Of a stretch of 64,000 nt of DNA, positions 55,083 through 64,000 are shown one piece after another. The translations under genes and the position numbers were made by a program. The stretch is from Streptomyces sp. Tue 6430 (GTDB lineage: Bacteria; Actinomycetota; Actinomycetes; Streptomycetales; Streptomycetaceae): contig JAKGSH010000010.1 in the NCBI GenBank assembly GCA_021568835.1, forward strand, positions 1,178,001 to 1,242,000, in the 5' to 3' direction. Every line of letters begins with the position of its first letter. Position 1 is the stretch's first letter. Under the pieces are notes generated by a model, which saw only the letters and a program-made list of their open reading frames with translations, had not been told where the DNA came from and did no database searches.

Positions 55083-56926
55083 GTGAACACCGAGCGACCC
55101 GACAACGACGACGCCGCGCGCGGGCCGGAGGACGGGCGCACCCCGCAGGACCGGGGTACGCCGCGGGAGGCGCGTGCGGAGGAGGCCTCGTTCGAGGAGA
55201 GCAGGGAGAGCGGGGAGAGCGGGAAGGCCGAGAAGGACGGAGGGACCGGGGCCGGGGAGAGTGCGCCCCGGTCCGGCCCCGGGACGTCCGCCGAAGCCTC
55301 CGGCCCGGCCCGGGAAGCGGGGAGTCCCGGCACGGCCGGCGCGACCGACGCGGAGGAGCCCGCGGCCGGTCCGGTGGCCGACGACGGCGCTCCCGCCACC
55401 CCGGCACCTCCCGCGGCTCCCGGCCCACGGGACGAGGCCGAGGACGGTGTCGTGGCCCGTTCCCCCGGCGACGAGCGGCACGCCGACGAGCAGCACGGCG
55501 GTGCCGCCGCGGGCGGCCGCCGGCGCTCCGTCGCCCTCGTCGCCTCCGTCGCCGCCGCCGTGCTGCTCGTCGGCGGGGGCGGGGCCTATCTCGCCTCCCG
55601 CGCGGGAGACGGCGCCGGCAGCGGTGGCCGGGTGCCCGCGGCGGACGGCACTCCCCCGGCGCTCGTGCTGGACGACCACGCCCCGGCGTCGGACCCGGGG
55701 AGCCCGCAGGGCATCGCGCCCGGCGAGCCGAACCCGTACGGGGTGGTCTACCGGGCCGACGGCACCCTTCCGGCGGGTCCCGGCTCGGCGTCCGTGTACT
55801 GGGCGAAGGGCGGGGTCGCGCGGGCCGAGGTGACCCGGCTGGCGGACGCGCTGGGGGTCGAGGGCACTCCGGTGGCCGAGGGCCGGACGTGGCGGGTCGG
55901 TTCCGCGAAGGACGGGTCCGGCCCGGTGCTCCGGGTGGAGAGGGACGCGCCGGGCCCGTGGACGTTCAGCCGGTACGTCCCCGGCACGGACTCCTGCAGG
56001 AGCGGCTCCGACGTCTGCGCACCGGACGCCACCACCTCGTCCGCGGACCCGGTGGGCGAGGCGGCCGCGAAGAAGGCGGCGGCGCCGGTCCTGAAGGCGG
56101 TCGGGCAGGACACCGCCGAGATCGACGCGAGCCAGGTCATGGGCGCGCAGCGGGTCGTGAACGCCGACCCCGAGATCGACGGCCTGCCGACCTACGGCTG
56201 GACGACCGGCGTCACCGTGAGCGCCCAGGGCGAGATCGTCGCCGGCAGCGGCCAGGTGAAGGCGCCGGCCGAGGGGGCGACGTACCCCGTGCTGGGGCGC
56301 GGGAGACGCTGGACCGGATGAACGCGGCGCCGGGGACCGACCCCCGTGCGGGCATCGGCGGCTGCGCCACGCCCGTGCCGGCGGAGGAACAGCCGCAGAG
56401 CGCGTGCGGGACGTCGTCGGGCGTGCCCCGCAAGGAGACGCTCACGGTCGAGGAGGCGGTGTTCGGGCTCGCCCCGCACGCCTCGGGCGGCCGGCAGGTG
56501 CTGGTGCCCTCCTGGCTGTTCTCGGTGCGCGGGGCCGGGGCGGGGGACGCCTACACGGTGACGCACCCGGCGGTCGAGCCGCGGTTCCTGAGCGCGCCCC
56601 CGGCCGCCACGCCGTCCGGGGCGCCGACCCCGGACACCGGGACCCGTGACGTGAAGGTCGACGGTTACACGGCCGAGGGCGACGAACTGGTCGTCGGCTT
56701 CACGGGCGGGGTGTGCTCCGACTACCGGGCGACGGCGGTGGAGAGCGGGGACCGGGTGAAGGTCACCGTGACCGAGACGCCGTGGCCGGACGCCGTCTGC
56801 ATCAAGGTCGCCAAGTTCTTCCACCGGACCGTACGGCTCGACGAGCCGCTGGGCGACCGGACGGTCGTCGGCTCGGACGGCAAGCAGGTCCCCCTGGAGA
56901 AGCCGGGGGCGCGGCTGCCGCACTGA
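55083..56926 (+). CDS. membrane-anchored protein with long disordered cytoplasmic region (frame broken near 56300)
   Basis: GTG 55083 follows GGAG and gives a 145-residue acidic, Pro/Ala/Glu/Gly-rich disordered N-terminus, one membrane helix (SVALVASVAAAVLLVGGGGAYL, about 149-170), and an extracellular part with paired cysteines (DSCRSGSDVCAP, GGCATPVP...SACG, GGVCSDYRA...DAVCIK). One G is missing in CTGGGGCGCGGGAG near 56300. Restoring it gives LGARETLDRMNAAPG and about 614 residues. It resembles a Streptomyces-conserved membrane protein of unknown role. Confidence 0.78.
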
Positions 56927-56967
56927 GGCGCCTCCGGCGGATCGCGCCGGACACGCGGAACCGGACA

Positions 56968-57010
56968 CGCGGAAGGCGGCGGCCCCCTCGGGGGACCGCC
57001 GCCTTCCGCG
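56968..57010. terminator. bidirectional terminator hairpin
   Basis: CGCGGAAGGCGGCGG (56968-56982) pairs perfectly with 56996-57010, with an inner CCCCC/GGGGG stem, between the convergent membrane-protein and erpA genes. Confidence 0.8.
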
Positions 57011-57026
57011 TCGGATGCGGGGAGTC

Positions 57027-57383
57027 CTAGCTGAAGGAGTCGCCGCAGGCGCAGGAGCCCGTCGCGTTCGGGTTGTCGATCGTGAAGCCCTGCTTCTCGA
57101 TGGTGTCCACGAAGTCGATGGACGCGCCGCCCAGGTAGGGGGCGCTCATGCGGTCGGTGACGACCTTGACGCCGTCGAAGTCCTTGACCACGTCGCCGTC
57201 GAGGGAACGCTCGTCGAAGAAGAGCTGGTAGCGCAGGCCGGAGCAGCCGCCGGGCTGGACGGCGACACGCAGGGCCAAGTCCTCACGGCCTTCCTGGTCG
57301 AGCAGGGCCTTGACCTTCGCCGCGGCGGCGTCGGACAGGATGATGCCGTCGGTGACGGTGCTGGTCTCGTCCGATACGGACAT
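57027..57383 (-). CDS. erpA: iron-sulfur insertion/A-type carrier protein ErpA (HesB family)
   Basis: The 118-residue protein (DGIILSDAAAAKVKALLDQEG...) has the three conserved cysteines of A-type carriers: GGCSGLRYQLFFD and the C-terminal GSCACGDSF. It receives and delivers Fe-S clusters. It starts at ATG 57381-57383. It is divergent from nadA, whose product needs a [4Fe-4S] cluster, which makes a supply relationship plausible. The matching M. tuberculosis gene is Rv2204c. Confidence 0.94.
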   Translation of the reverse strand: MSVSDETSTVTDGIILSDAAAAKVKALLDQEGREDLALRVAVQPGGCSGLRYQLFFDERSLDGDVVKDFDGVKVVTDRMSAPYLGGASIDFVDTIEKQGFTIDNPNATGSCACGDSFS

Positions 57384-57585
57384 CTACATCTCTCCCGGGT
57401 TGTACGGAGACTGCTTGCCGACGGTTTCAACCGGCGGGGCCGCGGATTCATTCCACGGGCCGGGCGAGTTGTCTTCCGCCCGTTCTTTCATGCTCGCACA
57501 CGCGCCCGGCGGCGAACAGTAGCCCTCGGCGCCCGTGGACGGGCCCGCGCCGGGGCACGGTGGGACACCGCGGGACACGGCGGGA

Positions 57586-57629
57586 TTCATGTCACATCGA
57601 CGCAATGACCGTCGTCAAAGTGACATGAA
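57586..57629 (+). promoter_or_regulatory. perfect 10-bp inverted repeat upstream of nadA
   Basis: TTCATGTCAC (57586-57595) and GTGACATGAA (57620-57629) are exact inverted copies separated by 24 bp. The right arm sits just upstream of a good -10, TATGAT (57636-57641), which itself lies in GTTATGATAGATAAC (57634-57648), another short dyad. This is a strong operator candidate for an NAD-responsive repressor. Confidence 0.55.
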
Positions 57630-57682
57630 GCGGGTTATGATAGATAACGTCAGATCGACGAAAAGTAGAAAGGGTGCGTGTC

Positions 57683-58865
57683 GTGACCACCGCCCAGACC
57701 ACGGAGCTCGACGTACAGCCGACTCCGCTCGCCCTGTTGCTGCTCGGCCGCGAGGCCGACCCGAAGAGTGAGCGGGGCGTCGAGTGCCCCGGCGACCTGC
57801 CCTCCCCGTCCGACCCGGACCTGGTGGAGCGGGCCCGCGCCGCCAAGGAGAAGCTCGGTGACAAGGTCTTCGTCCTCGGGCACCACTACCAGCGCGACGA
57901 GGTCATCCAGTTCGCCGACGTCACGGGCGACTCCTTCAAGCTGGCGCGGGACGCGGCCGCCCGCCCGGAGGCCGAGTACATCGTGTTCTGCGGTGTGCAC
58001 TTCATGGCCGAGTCCGCGGACATCCTGACGTCCGACGACCAGAAGGTGGTCCTGCCCGACCTGGCGGCCGGCTGCTCGATGGCCGACATGGCGACGGCCG
58101 AGCAGGTCGCCGAGTGCTGGGACGTGCTGACCGAGGCCGGCGTGGCCGAGCAGGTCGTGCCCGTCTCGTACATGAACTCCTCCGCGGACATCAAGGCGTT
58201 CACCGGCAGGCACGGTGGCACGATCTGCACCTCGTCCAACGCGAGGAAGGCCCTGGAGTGGGCCTTCGCGCAGGGCGAGAAGGTGCTGTTCCTGCCCGAC
58301 CAGCACCTGGGCCGCAACACCGCCGTCCGCGACATGGGCATGTCCCTGGAGGACTGCGTCGTCTACAACCCGCACAAGCCGAACGGCGGGCTCACCGCCG
58401 AGCAGCTGCGCGACGCGAAGATGATCCTGTGGCGGGGCCACTGCTCGGTGCACGGCCGCTTCAGCCTGGAGTCGGTGGAGGACGTACGCGCCCGCATCCC
58501 CGGGGTGAACGTGCTCGTCCACCCGAGTGCCGGCACGAGGTCGTGGCGGCGGCGGACCACGTCGGCTCGACCGAGTACATCATCAAGGCCCTGGAGGCCG
58601 CCCCCGCCGGCTCCAAGTGGGCCATCGGCACGGAGCTGAACCTGGTCCGCAGGCTGGCGAACCGTTTCGCCCCGAGGGCAAGGAGATCGTGTTCCTCGAC
58701 AGGACGGTCTGCTTCTGCTCCACCATGAACCGCATCGACCTGCCGCACCTGGTCTGGACCCTGGAGTCCCTGGCCGAAGGCACGCTGGTCAACCGCATCG
58801 AGGTCGACAAGGAGACCGAGGCGTACGCGAAGCTGGCGCTGGAGCGGATGCTGGCGCTGCCGTAG
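57683..58865 (+). CDS. nadA: quinolinate synthase NadA (frame broken twice, near 58532 and 58670)
   Basis: NadA condenses iminoaspartate with dihydroxyacetone phosphate to quinolinate in de novo NAD synthesis, using a [4Fe-4S] cluster. Landmarks are [32 protein letters not shown], the [10 protein letters not shown] region, [21 protein letters not shown] and [15 protein letters not shown] (cluster Cys). Bases are missing in CACCCGAGTG (58532; restores [11 protein letters not shown]) and GCCCCGAGGG (58670; restores [14 protein letters not shown]). About 394 residues. GTG 57683 is chosen because AGAAAGG lies 9 bases upstream. GTG 57674 is the alternative. Confidence 0.93.
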
Positions 58866-58981
58866 GGCCCCCGGCGGGACAGACGTCGAGGCCCCGGCCC
58901 GCGCGGTGCGCGCGGGCCGGGGCCTCGGTGCGGGTACCTGAGCCGCGGTCGGTGTACCGGAGCTCAGGTGCGTGCACCGGC

Positions 58982-61900
58982 TCAGACGCCGGCCGGCTCC
59001 GGGGCCTTCTCCGGCCCGGCGGACCGCTTCTTCGCCGTCCGCTTCTGCGCCCGCCGCTCCTTGCGCAGTTCGACCATCGCGTAGAGGGTCGGGACCAGCA
59101 GCAGGGTGAGCAGCGTGGAGGTGATCAGACCGCCGATCACGACCACGGCCAGCGGCTGCGCGATGAAGCCGCCCTCACCGGTGACGCCCAGGGCCATCGG
59201 CAGCAGGGCGAAGACGGTCGCCAGTGCCGTCATGAGGATGGGCCGCAGCCGGTGGCGGCCGCCCTCGACCACGGCCTCGACCACGCCGTACCCCTGTCCG
59301 CGGTACTGGTTGATCAGGTCGATCAGCACGATGGCGTTGGTCACCACGATGCCGATCAGCATCAGCATGCCGATCATGGCCGGGACGCCCATCGGGGTGC
59401 CGGTGGCGATCAGCAGGCCGATCGCGCCGGTCGCCGCGAACGGGATGGAGACCAGCAGGATCAGCGGCTGGACCAGCGACCGGAAGGTCGCCACCAGCAG
59501 CATGAAGACGATCGCGATCGCCGCGAGCATCGCCAGGGCGAGGTTCTTGAACGCGTCGTCCTGGTCCTGCGAGACACCGCCGATCTCGGCCGTGGCGCCC
59601 GCCGGGAGCTTCAGCGCGTCCAGCTTCGACGTCAGGTCCGCGCTCACCGCGCCCGTGTTGTCGCCGGTCGGCCGGGCGGTGACGGTGGCCGCGCGCCGGC
59701 CGTCGATGCGCGTCATGGCCACGGGGCCGTCGACGAGCCGCACGGTCGCGATGTCGCCGAGCTTCACCGGGCCCAGGGGCAGGGCCCTGAGCTGCGCCAG
59801 CGTGGTGGCCGGACGGGCGGAGGTGATGACGACGTCGCGCTCGGTGTCGTCCAGGACCGCCTTCGCCGCCGTCGTGCCGCGCACCGCCTGCGTGACCGCC
59901 GCGCCCAGGCTCTGCTCGTCGAACCCGGCCGCCGCGGCCTTCGCGTTCGCCGCGACCGAGATGCGCGGCACGCTCTGCGAGAGGTCGCTGGTGACGTCCG
60001 TGACGTCGTCCAGGCCGGCCACCGCGGCGCGGACCTGCTCGGCCGCCGTGCGCAGCACCCCGGCGTCGGCCGCCTTCACGACGACGCTCAGGTCCTGGCT
60101 GCCGAAGCCGTCACCGGCGGCGACCGTGGTGCTGCCGATGCCGGACAGCTTCTTCAGCCCGTCCTCGATGTGGTCCCGGACGTCCTCGAAGGACGCAGAG
60201 TCCTCCAGCATCACCTGGTACGAGGCCTGGTTGGTGTCGGTGCCGCCGCCGAAGGCCGCCATGAACCCGGAGGAGCCGACGGTGACCTGGTAGTCCTTCA
60301 CGCCCTCGGTGCCGGCGAGGAGTTGCTCGACCTTCCTGGCCCGGGCGTCGGTCGCCGCCAGGCTGGTGCCCGGCTCCAGCTCCTGCTTGACCGTCAGGAC
60401 CTGCTGCTCGCCCTGGTCGAAGAAGTTGGTCTTCAGCAGCGGCGCCATGCCGAAGGTGCCGATCAGAACGACGACCGCGATCGCCACGCTCGTCAGCCGG
60501 CGCCGGGTCGCGAACCGCAGGACGGGGACGTAGAAGCGCTGCAGGCGGCTGTTCGCCTCCTTCTCCTCGGCCGCGCGGCGGGCTTCGCCGGCGTCCTCGG
60601 GGGTGCCCTTCGGGGCCGCAGGAACCAGTACGACAGGACCGGGACGACCGTCAGGGACACCAGCAGGGAGGCCAGCAGGGCCGCCGTGACGGTGAGGCTG
60701 AACGCGCCGAACAGGGCGCCGACCATGCCGCCGACCAGGCCGATCGGCAGGAACACGGCGACCGTGGTGAGGGTCGAGGAGGTGACCGCGCCGGCCACCT
60801 CGCGGACCGCGGTGAGGATCGCGGCCTGGCGCTCCTCGCCGTAGCCGAGGTGGCGCTTGATGTTCTCCAGGACCACGATCGAGTCGTCGACGACGCGGCC
60901 GATGGCGATGGTCAGCGCGCCCAGGGTCAGCATGTTGAGCGACAGGTCGCGGGTCCACAGCACGATCAGGGCGAGGACCACGGACAGCGGGATGGACACC
61001 GCCGTCACCAGCGTCGAGCGGACCGACGCCAGGAAGACCAGGATGACCAGGACCGCGAAGAGCAGGCCGAGCGCGCCCTCGGTGGTCAGGCCGTCGATGG
61101 ACTTCGACACCGCCGGGCCCTGGTCGCTGACGACGGTGATCGACGCGCCGGCGCCGAGGTCCTCGCGCAGACCGGGCAGCTTGTCCCGGACCGCGTCGGA
61201 GATGGCGACCGCGCTGCCGTCGTGGTCCATGGTGACGGCCACGGCGAGGCTGGGCTTGCCGTCGGTGCGGGTGACGGAGGCGGCCGGGGCCTCCTCCTGC
61301 TTCACCGTGGCGACGTCGGCGAGACGGACCGGCTTGCCGCCCGGCCGCGCGGGGATCACCAGGTCCTGGATCTGCCGCAGGGAGGTGTAGCCGCCGCCGA
61401 CCTGGACGGTGCGGTTGCCGCCCGCCTCGTCGAAGGAGCCCGCGGCGACGGTGACGCCGCCGGCCTGGAGGGCCTGGGCGAGCGACTGGGTGGTCAGCCC
61501 GGCCTTCGCCAGTTTCGCGTCGGCCGGGGTGACGGTGACCCGGAGGTCGCGCACGCCGTCGACGGTGACCTGACCGACGCCGTCGATGTCCTTCAGCGCG
61601 GGCACGACCGTCGTGTCCAGGCGGTCGGCGAGGGCCTGCTGGTCACCGGCCGAGGCGACGGCGAGGACCACGGTCGGGATGTCGTCCGTGGAACCGGCGA
61701 CGACCTGCGGGTCCACCGGGTCCGGGAGCCGGACGCGGGCCCGGTTGACGGCCTGCTGGACGTCGGCGACGAGCTGCTCGGTGTCGTTGCCGTAGTCGAA
61801 GGAGGCGAGGATGACCGCGTTGCCCTCGCTCGCCGTGGAGGTGACGCCGGTGATCCCGTCGACCCCTTCGAGGTTGTCCTCGATGGGCTGGATCACCTGC

Positions 61901-62085
61901 TTCTCGACGACGTCGGGGGAGGCTCCCTGGTACGGGGCGAGCACCGACACCACCGGCAGTTCGATGGTGGGCAGGAGCTGCTGTTTGAGCTGCGGGATCG
62001 CGATCGCCCCGAACACGATCGCGATGATGGACACGAGGCCTATCAGGGCCCGTTGCGCGAGGCTGAACTTCGACAGCCAGGACAT
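58982..62085 (-). CDS. RND-superfamily efflux permease (HAE1/AcrB-like; frame broken near 60614)
   Basis: ATG 62083-62085 begins a roughly 1,035-residue protein with an N-terminal helix (LIGLVSIIAIVFGAIAIPQL), large extracytoplasmic loops, and two six-helix blocks. The TM4 proton-relay motif GRVVDDSIVVLEN has two Asp, and the second half has GIVVTNAIVLIDL. One C is missing in CGGCCCCGAAGG near 60614. Restoring it gives FLRPPKGTPEDAGEARRAA and continues the second half. In a bacterium without an outer membrane the partner and substrate are unclear. A two-component pair lies just upstream. Confidence 0.88.
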
Positions 62086-62265
62086 GGGTTACAGGTCTCT
62101 CTTCCGGGAGCGGCGGGAGCGGCACGGCAGGGACGGAAAGGGACGGCGCGCACGCACGGGCCCCGTCCCCTCACACCATCGGCCATGCGGAAGGCCCGAT
62201 CCGTAAGCCCCAGGTCGATTTCCTTATACGGCGCATACTCCGGGTGCAGTACGGCCGGGTGGAGA

Positions 62266-62946
62266 TCAGTCCACCCTCGGGCGGACCAGCCCGGACTCGT
62301 AGGCGATCACCACGAGCTGGGCCCGGTCGCGGGCGCCCAGTTTGGCCATGGCCCTGTTGACGTGCGTCTTCACGGTCAGCGGGCTGACCTCCAGGCGTTC
62401 GGCGATCTCGTCGTTGGAGTGGCCGCCGGCGACCTGGACGAGGACCTCGCGCTCCCGGCCGGTGAGCGCCGACAGCCGCTGCGCCCGGTCCGGGTCGTCG
62501 TCGTCCCCCACGTCGCCCTGGGCGAGGAAGCGGGCGATCAGCCCCTTGGTCGCGGCCGGCGAGAGCAGGGCGTCCCCGCCGGCGGCGACCCGGATGGCGT
62601 TGAGCAGTTCCTCCGGCTCGCTGCCCTTGCCGAGGAAGCCGGAGGCGCCCGCGCGCAGCGACCGCACCACGTAGTCGTCGACCTCGAAGGTCGTCAGGAT
62701 CACCACGCGGACGTGCGCGAGGGACGGGTCGGCGCTGATCAGGCGGGTGGCGGCGAGGCCGTCGGTGCCGGGCATGCGGATGTCCATCAGGACGACGTCG
62801 GCGCGCTCCTCCTTGGCGAGCCGGACCGCCTGCGCCCCGTCGGACGCCTCACCGACCACCTCCATGTCGGGCTCGGAGTCGACGAGCACCCGGAACGCGC
62901 TGCGCAGCAGCGCCTGGTCGTCGGCGAGCAGGACGCGGATGGTCAT
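62266..62946 (-). CDS. NarL/LuxR-family response regulator
   Basis: The 226-residue protein has a receiver (VLLADDQALLR acidic pair, VVLMDIRMPGTDG phospho-acceptor, GFLGKGSEP Lys) and a LuxR DNA-binding domain (LTGREREVLVQVAGGHSNDEIAERL...TVKTHVNRAMAKLG). ATG 62944-62946 overlaps the kinase stop (ATGA). The position next to the RND permease suggests it may control that gene. Confidence 0.93.
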   Translation of the reverse strand: MTIRVLLADDQALLRSAFRVLVDSEPDMEVVGEASDGAQAVRLAKEERADVVLMDIRMPGTDGLAATRLISADPSLAHVRVVILTTFEVDDYVVRSLRAGASGFLGKGSEPEELLNAIRVAAGGDALLSPAATKGLIARFLAQGDVGDDDDPDRAQRLSALTGREREVLVQVAGGHSNDEIAERLEVSPLTVKTHVNRAMAKLGARDRAQLVVIAYESGLVRPRVD

Positions 62947-64000
62947 GCGGAGTCCTCGGGGGCGCTGGGGCGGGTCTTGACGGGCAGGATCGCATGGACG
63001 CGGTAGCCGCCCCCGTAGCGGGGACCGGTGGTGAGGGCGCCGCGCAGGGCGGTGACGCGCTCACGCATCCCGAGCAGGCCGTGTCCGCCGCCGTCCTGCG
63101 GGGCCGGTGCGCCCCCGGGACCGTCGTCGAGGACGGTGACCTCGATGTGGGGGCCGACGCGGACGACGCTGACCTCGGCCCTGGCCTCGGGTCCCGCGTG
63201 TTTGCGCACGTTGGTGAGGGCCTCCTGGATGACGCGGTAGGCGGCCAGGTCGACGGCGGCGGGGAGCGCGGTGCCGTGGTCGGCACGGGCCACCTCGACC
63301 GGCAGGCCCGCGTTGCGGAAGGTGCCGGCCAGTTCGTCGAGCCGGTCGAGGCCGGGGGCCGGCTCGGTGGGCGCCTCCGGGTCGCCGGACTGGCGCAGCA
63401 GGCCGACCGTGGCGCGCAGTTCGTTGAGCGCGGAGCGGCTGGCCTCGCGGACGTGCGCGAGGGCCTCCTTGGCCTGGTCGGGGCGTTTGTCCATGACGTG
63501 GGCGGCGACCCCGGCCTGCACGTTGACCAGGGCGATGTGGTGGGCGACCACGTCGTGCAGGTCGCGGGCGATGCGCAGGCGCTCCTCGGCGACCCGGCGG
63601 CGGGCCTCCTCCTCGCGGGTGCGTTCGGCCCGTTCGGCCCGCTCCCGGATGGCGCGCACGACGGCCCGGCGGCTGCGGACCGCGTCCCCGGCGGTGGCGC
63701 CGATGCCGGTCCAGGCGAAGATCGCCAGGTTCTCCTGGGCGTACCAGGGCAGCGGCCCGGCGAGCATGGCGGCGCCGGTGAGGACGGTCGTGGTGAGCAG
63801 GCCGACCCGCCAGGTGGTGGGGCGGTCGGTGGTGGAGGCGACGGTGTAGAGGGCGAGGACGGCGGACATCGCGACGGGGGCGCGGGGGTCGCCGGTGACG
63901 CTCTCGACCACGGTGCAGGTGCCGGTGACCGCGAGGACCGCCAGGGGGGCGATGCGGCGGAGGGCGAGGGCGACGCCGGCGAGGGTGATCAGCAGCAGGC
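62943..64000 (-). CDS. sensor histidine kinase (5' end beyond window)
   Basis: The gene runs off the right edge; its start is not in the window. The visible part begins in hydrophobic helices (LLLITLAGVALALRRIAPLA, AVLALYTVAS, VGLLTTTVLTGAAMLAG, ENLAIFAWTGIGATAG), then has the HisKA_3 motif RIARDLHDVVAHHIALVNVQ, ALTNVRKHAGPEA and a G box VLDDGPGGAPAPQ. It forms a NarL-type pair with the overlapping regulator. The internal GTG at 63911 is not a good start because the frame stays open with a further membrane segment upstream. Confidence 0.9.
   Translation of the reverse strand, partial: LLLITLAGVALALRRIAPLAVLAVTGTCTVVESVTGDPRAPVAMSAVLALYTVASTTDRPTTWRVGLLTTTVLTGAAMLAGPLPWYAQENLAIFAWTGIGATAGDAVRSRRAVVRAIRERAERAERTREEEARRRVAEERLRIARDLHDVVAHHIALVNVQAGVAAHVMDKRPDQAKEALAHVREASRSALNELRATVGLLRQSGDPEAPTEPAPGLDRLDELAGTFRNAGLPVEVARADHGTALPAAVDLAAYRVIQEALTNVRKHAGPEARAEVSVVRVGPHIEVTVLDDGPGGAPAPQDGGGHGLLGMRERVTALRGALTTGPRYGGGYRVHAILPVKTRPSAPEDSA

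Noticed and set aside
57683..58865. Programmed frameshifting in nadA
   Set aside because: Two breaks lie in unrelated contexts, both fixed by one base in C/G runs, and the same defect type recurs in fourteen other genes.
63028..63911. GTG at 63911 as the true start of the last kinase
   Set aside because: The frame stays open to the window edge and encodes another hydrophobic segment, so the start lies outside.

Overview
The window is high-GC actinobacterial DNA. Codon third positions are almost all G or C, GTG and TTG starts are common, and gene content and order match the Streptomyces chromosome core (S. coelicolor metF-thi-aroH-glkA-trpD-qcr-cta-nadA neighbourhood). From memory of family order, much of it also parallels Mycobacterium tuberculosis Rv2172c-Rv2204c: an Rv2175c-type regulator, a PknL-type kinase, class II DAHP synthase, PlsC-like acyltransferase, GT87 mannosyltransferase, ArsA-like ATPase, SRPBCC protein, FadD15-like ligase, PimB-like glycosyltransferase, NlpC/P60 hydrolase, trpD, ctaE-qcrCAB, ctaCDF, adenosine kinase and an ErpA-type protein. 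I see no insertion sequence, prophage, CRISPR array, tRNA or rRNA, and no secondary-metabolite cluster. This is housekeeping core.

Layout. 0.4-7 kb: a phytoene-desaturase-like oxidoreductase, a Tyr/Gly/Gln-rich membrane protein, metF, thiE, a small DNA-binding protein, an FAD reductase and a small conserved protein. 7.1-9.4 kb: a TPP-riboswitch-controlled thiO-thiS-thiG operon. 9.6-14.1 kb: a PASTA Ser/Thr kinase, endonuclease IV, a molybdopterin oxidoreductase, and bacterioferritin beside its ferredoxin (iron box). 14.3-17.9 kb: divergent aroH and a fused trpE-trpG under a three-Trp leader peptide attenuator. 18.2-31.5 kb: a two-component pair, acyltransferase, esterase, endo/exonuclease-type phosphatase, glucokinase, ArsA-like ATPase, SRPBCC protein, metallophosphoesterase, acyl-CoA ligase and PimB-like glycosyltransferase. 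31.6-42.4 kb: GT87 enzyme, metalloprotease-like lipoprotein, twin NlpC/P60 hydrolases, NYN protein, zinc ribbon, rhomboid, Lrp-type domain, a class V aminotransferase behind a SAM-IV riboswitch, and trpD. 42.5-51.8 kb: the bc1-aa3 respiratory operons qcrBAC-ctaE and ctaFDC with an L,D-transpeptidase between them. 52-64 kb: a cysteine desulfurase-TusA fusion, adenosine kinase, erpA, nadA, an RND-type permease and a two-component pair whose kinase runs off the end.

How the genes work together: several modules handle sulfur and cofactors (thiamine thiazole, methyl-THF, cysteine-derived sulfur, Fe-S carrier, NAD), and these feed the cytochrome bc1-aa3 chain and aromatic/tryptophan synthesis. Cell-envelope functions (NlpC hydrolases, L,D-transpeptidase, PASTA kinase, PIM-type mannosyl transfer) are interleaved.

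Caution: fifteen otherwise intact genes are broken by seventeen frame changes. Each one is repaired by restoring one base, nearly always within a G/C run. I read these as sequencing or assembly errors, not pseudogenes, and I report each gene over its full reconstructed extent.
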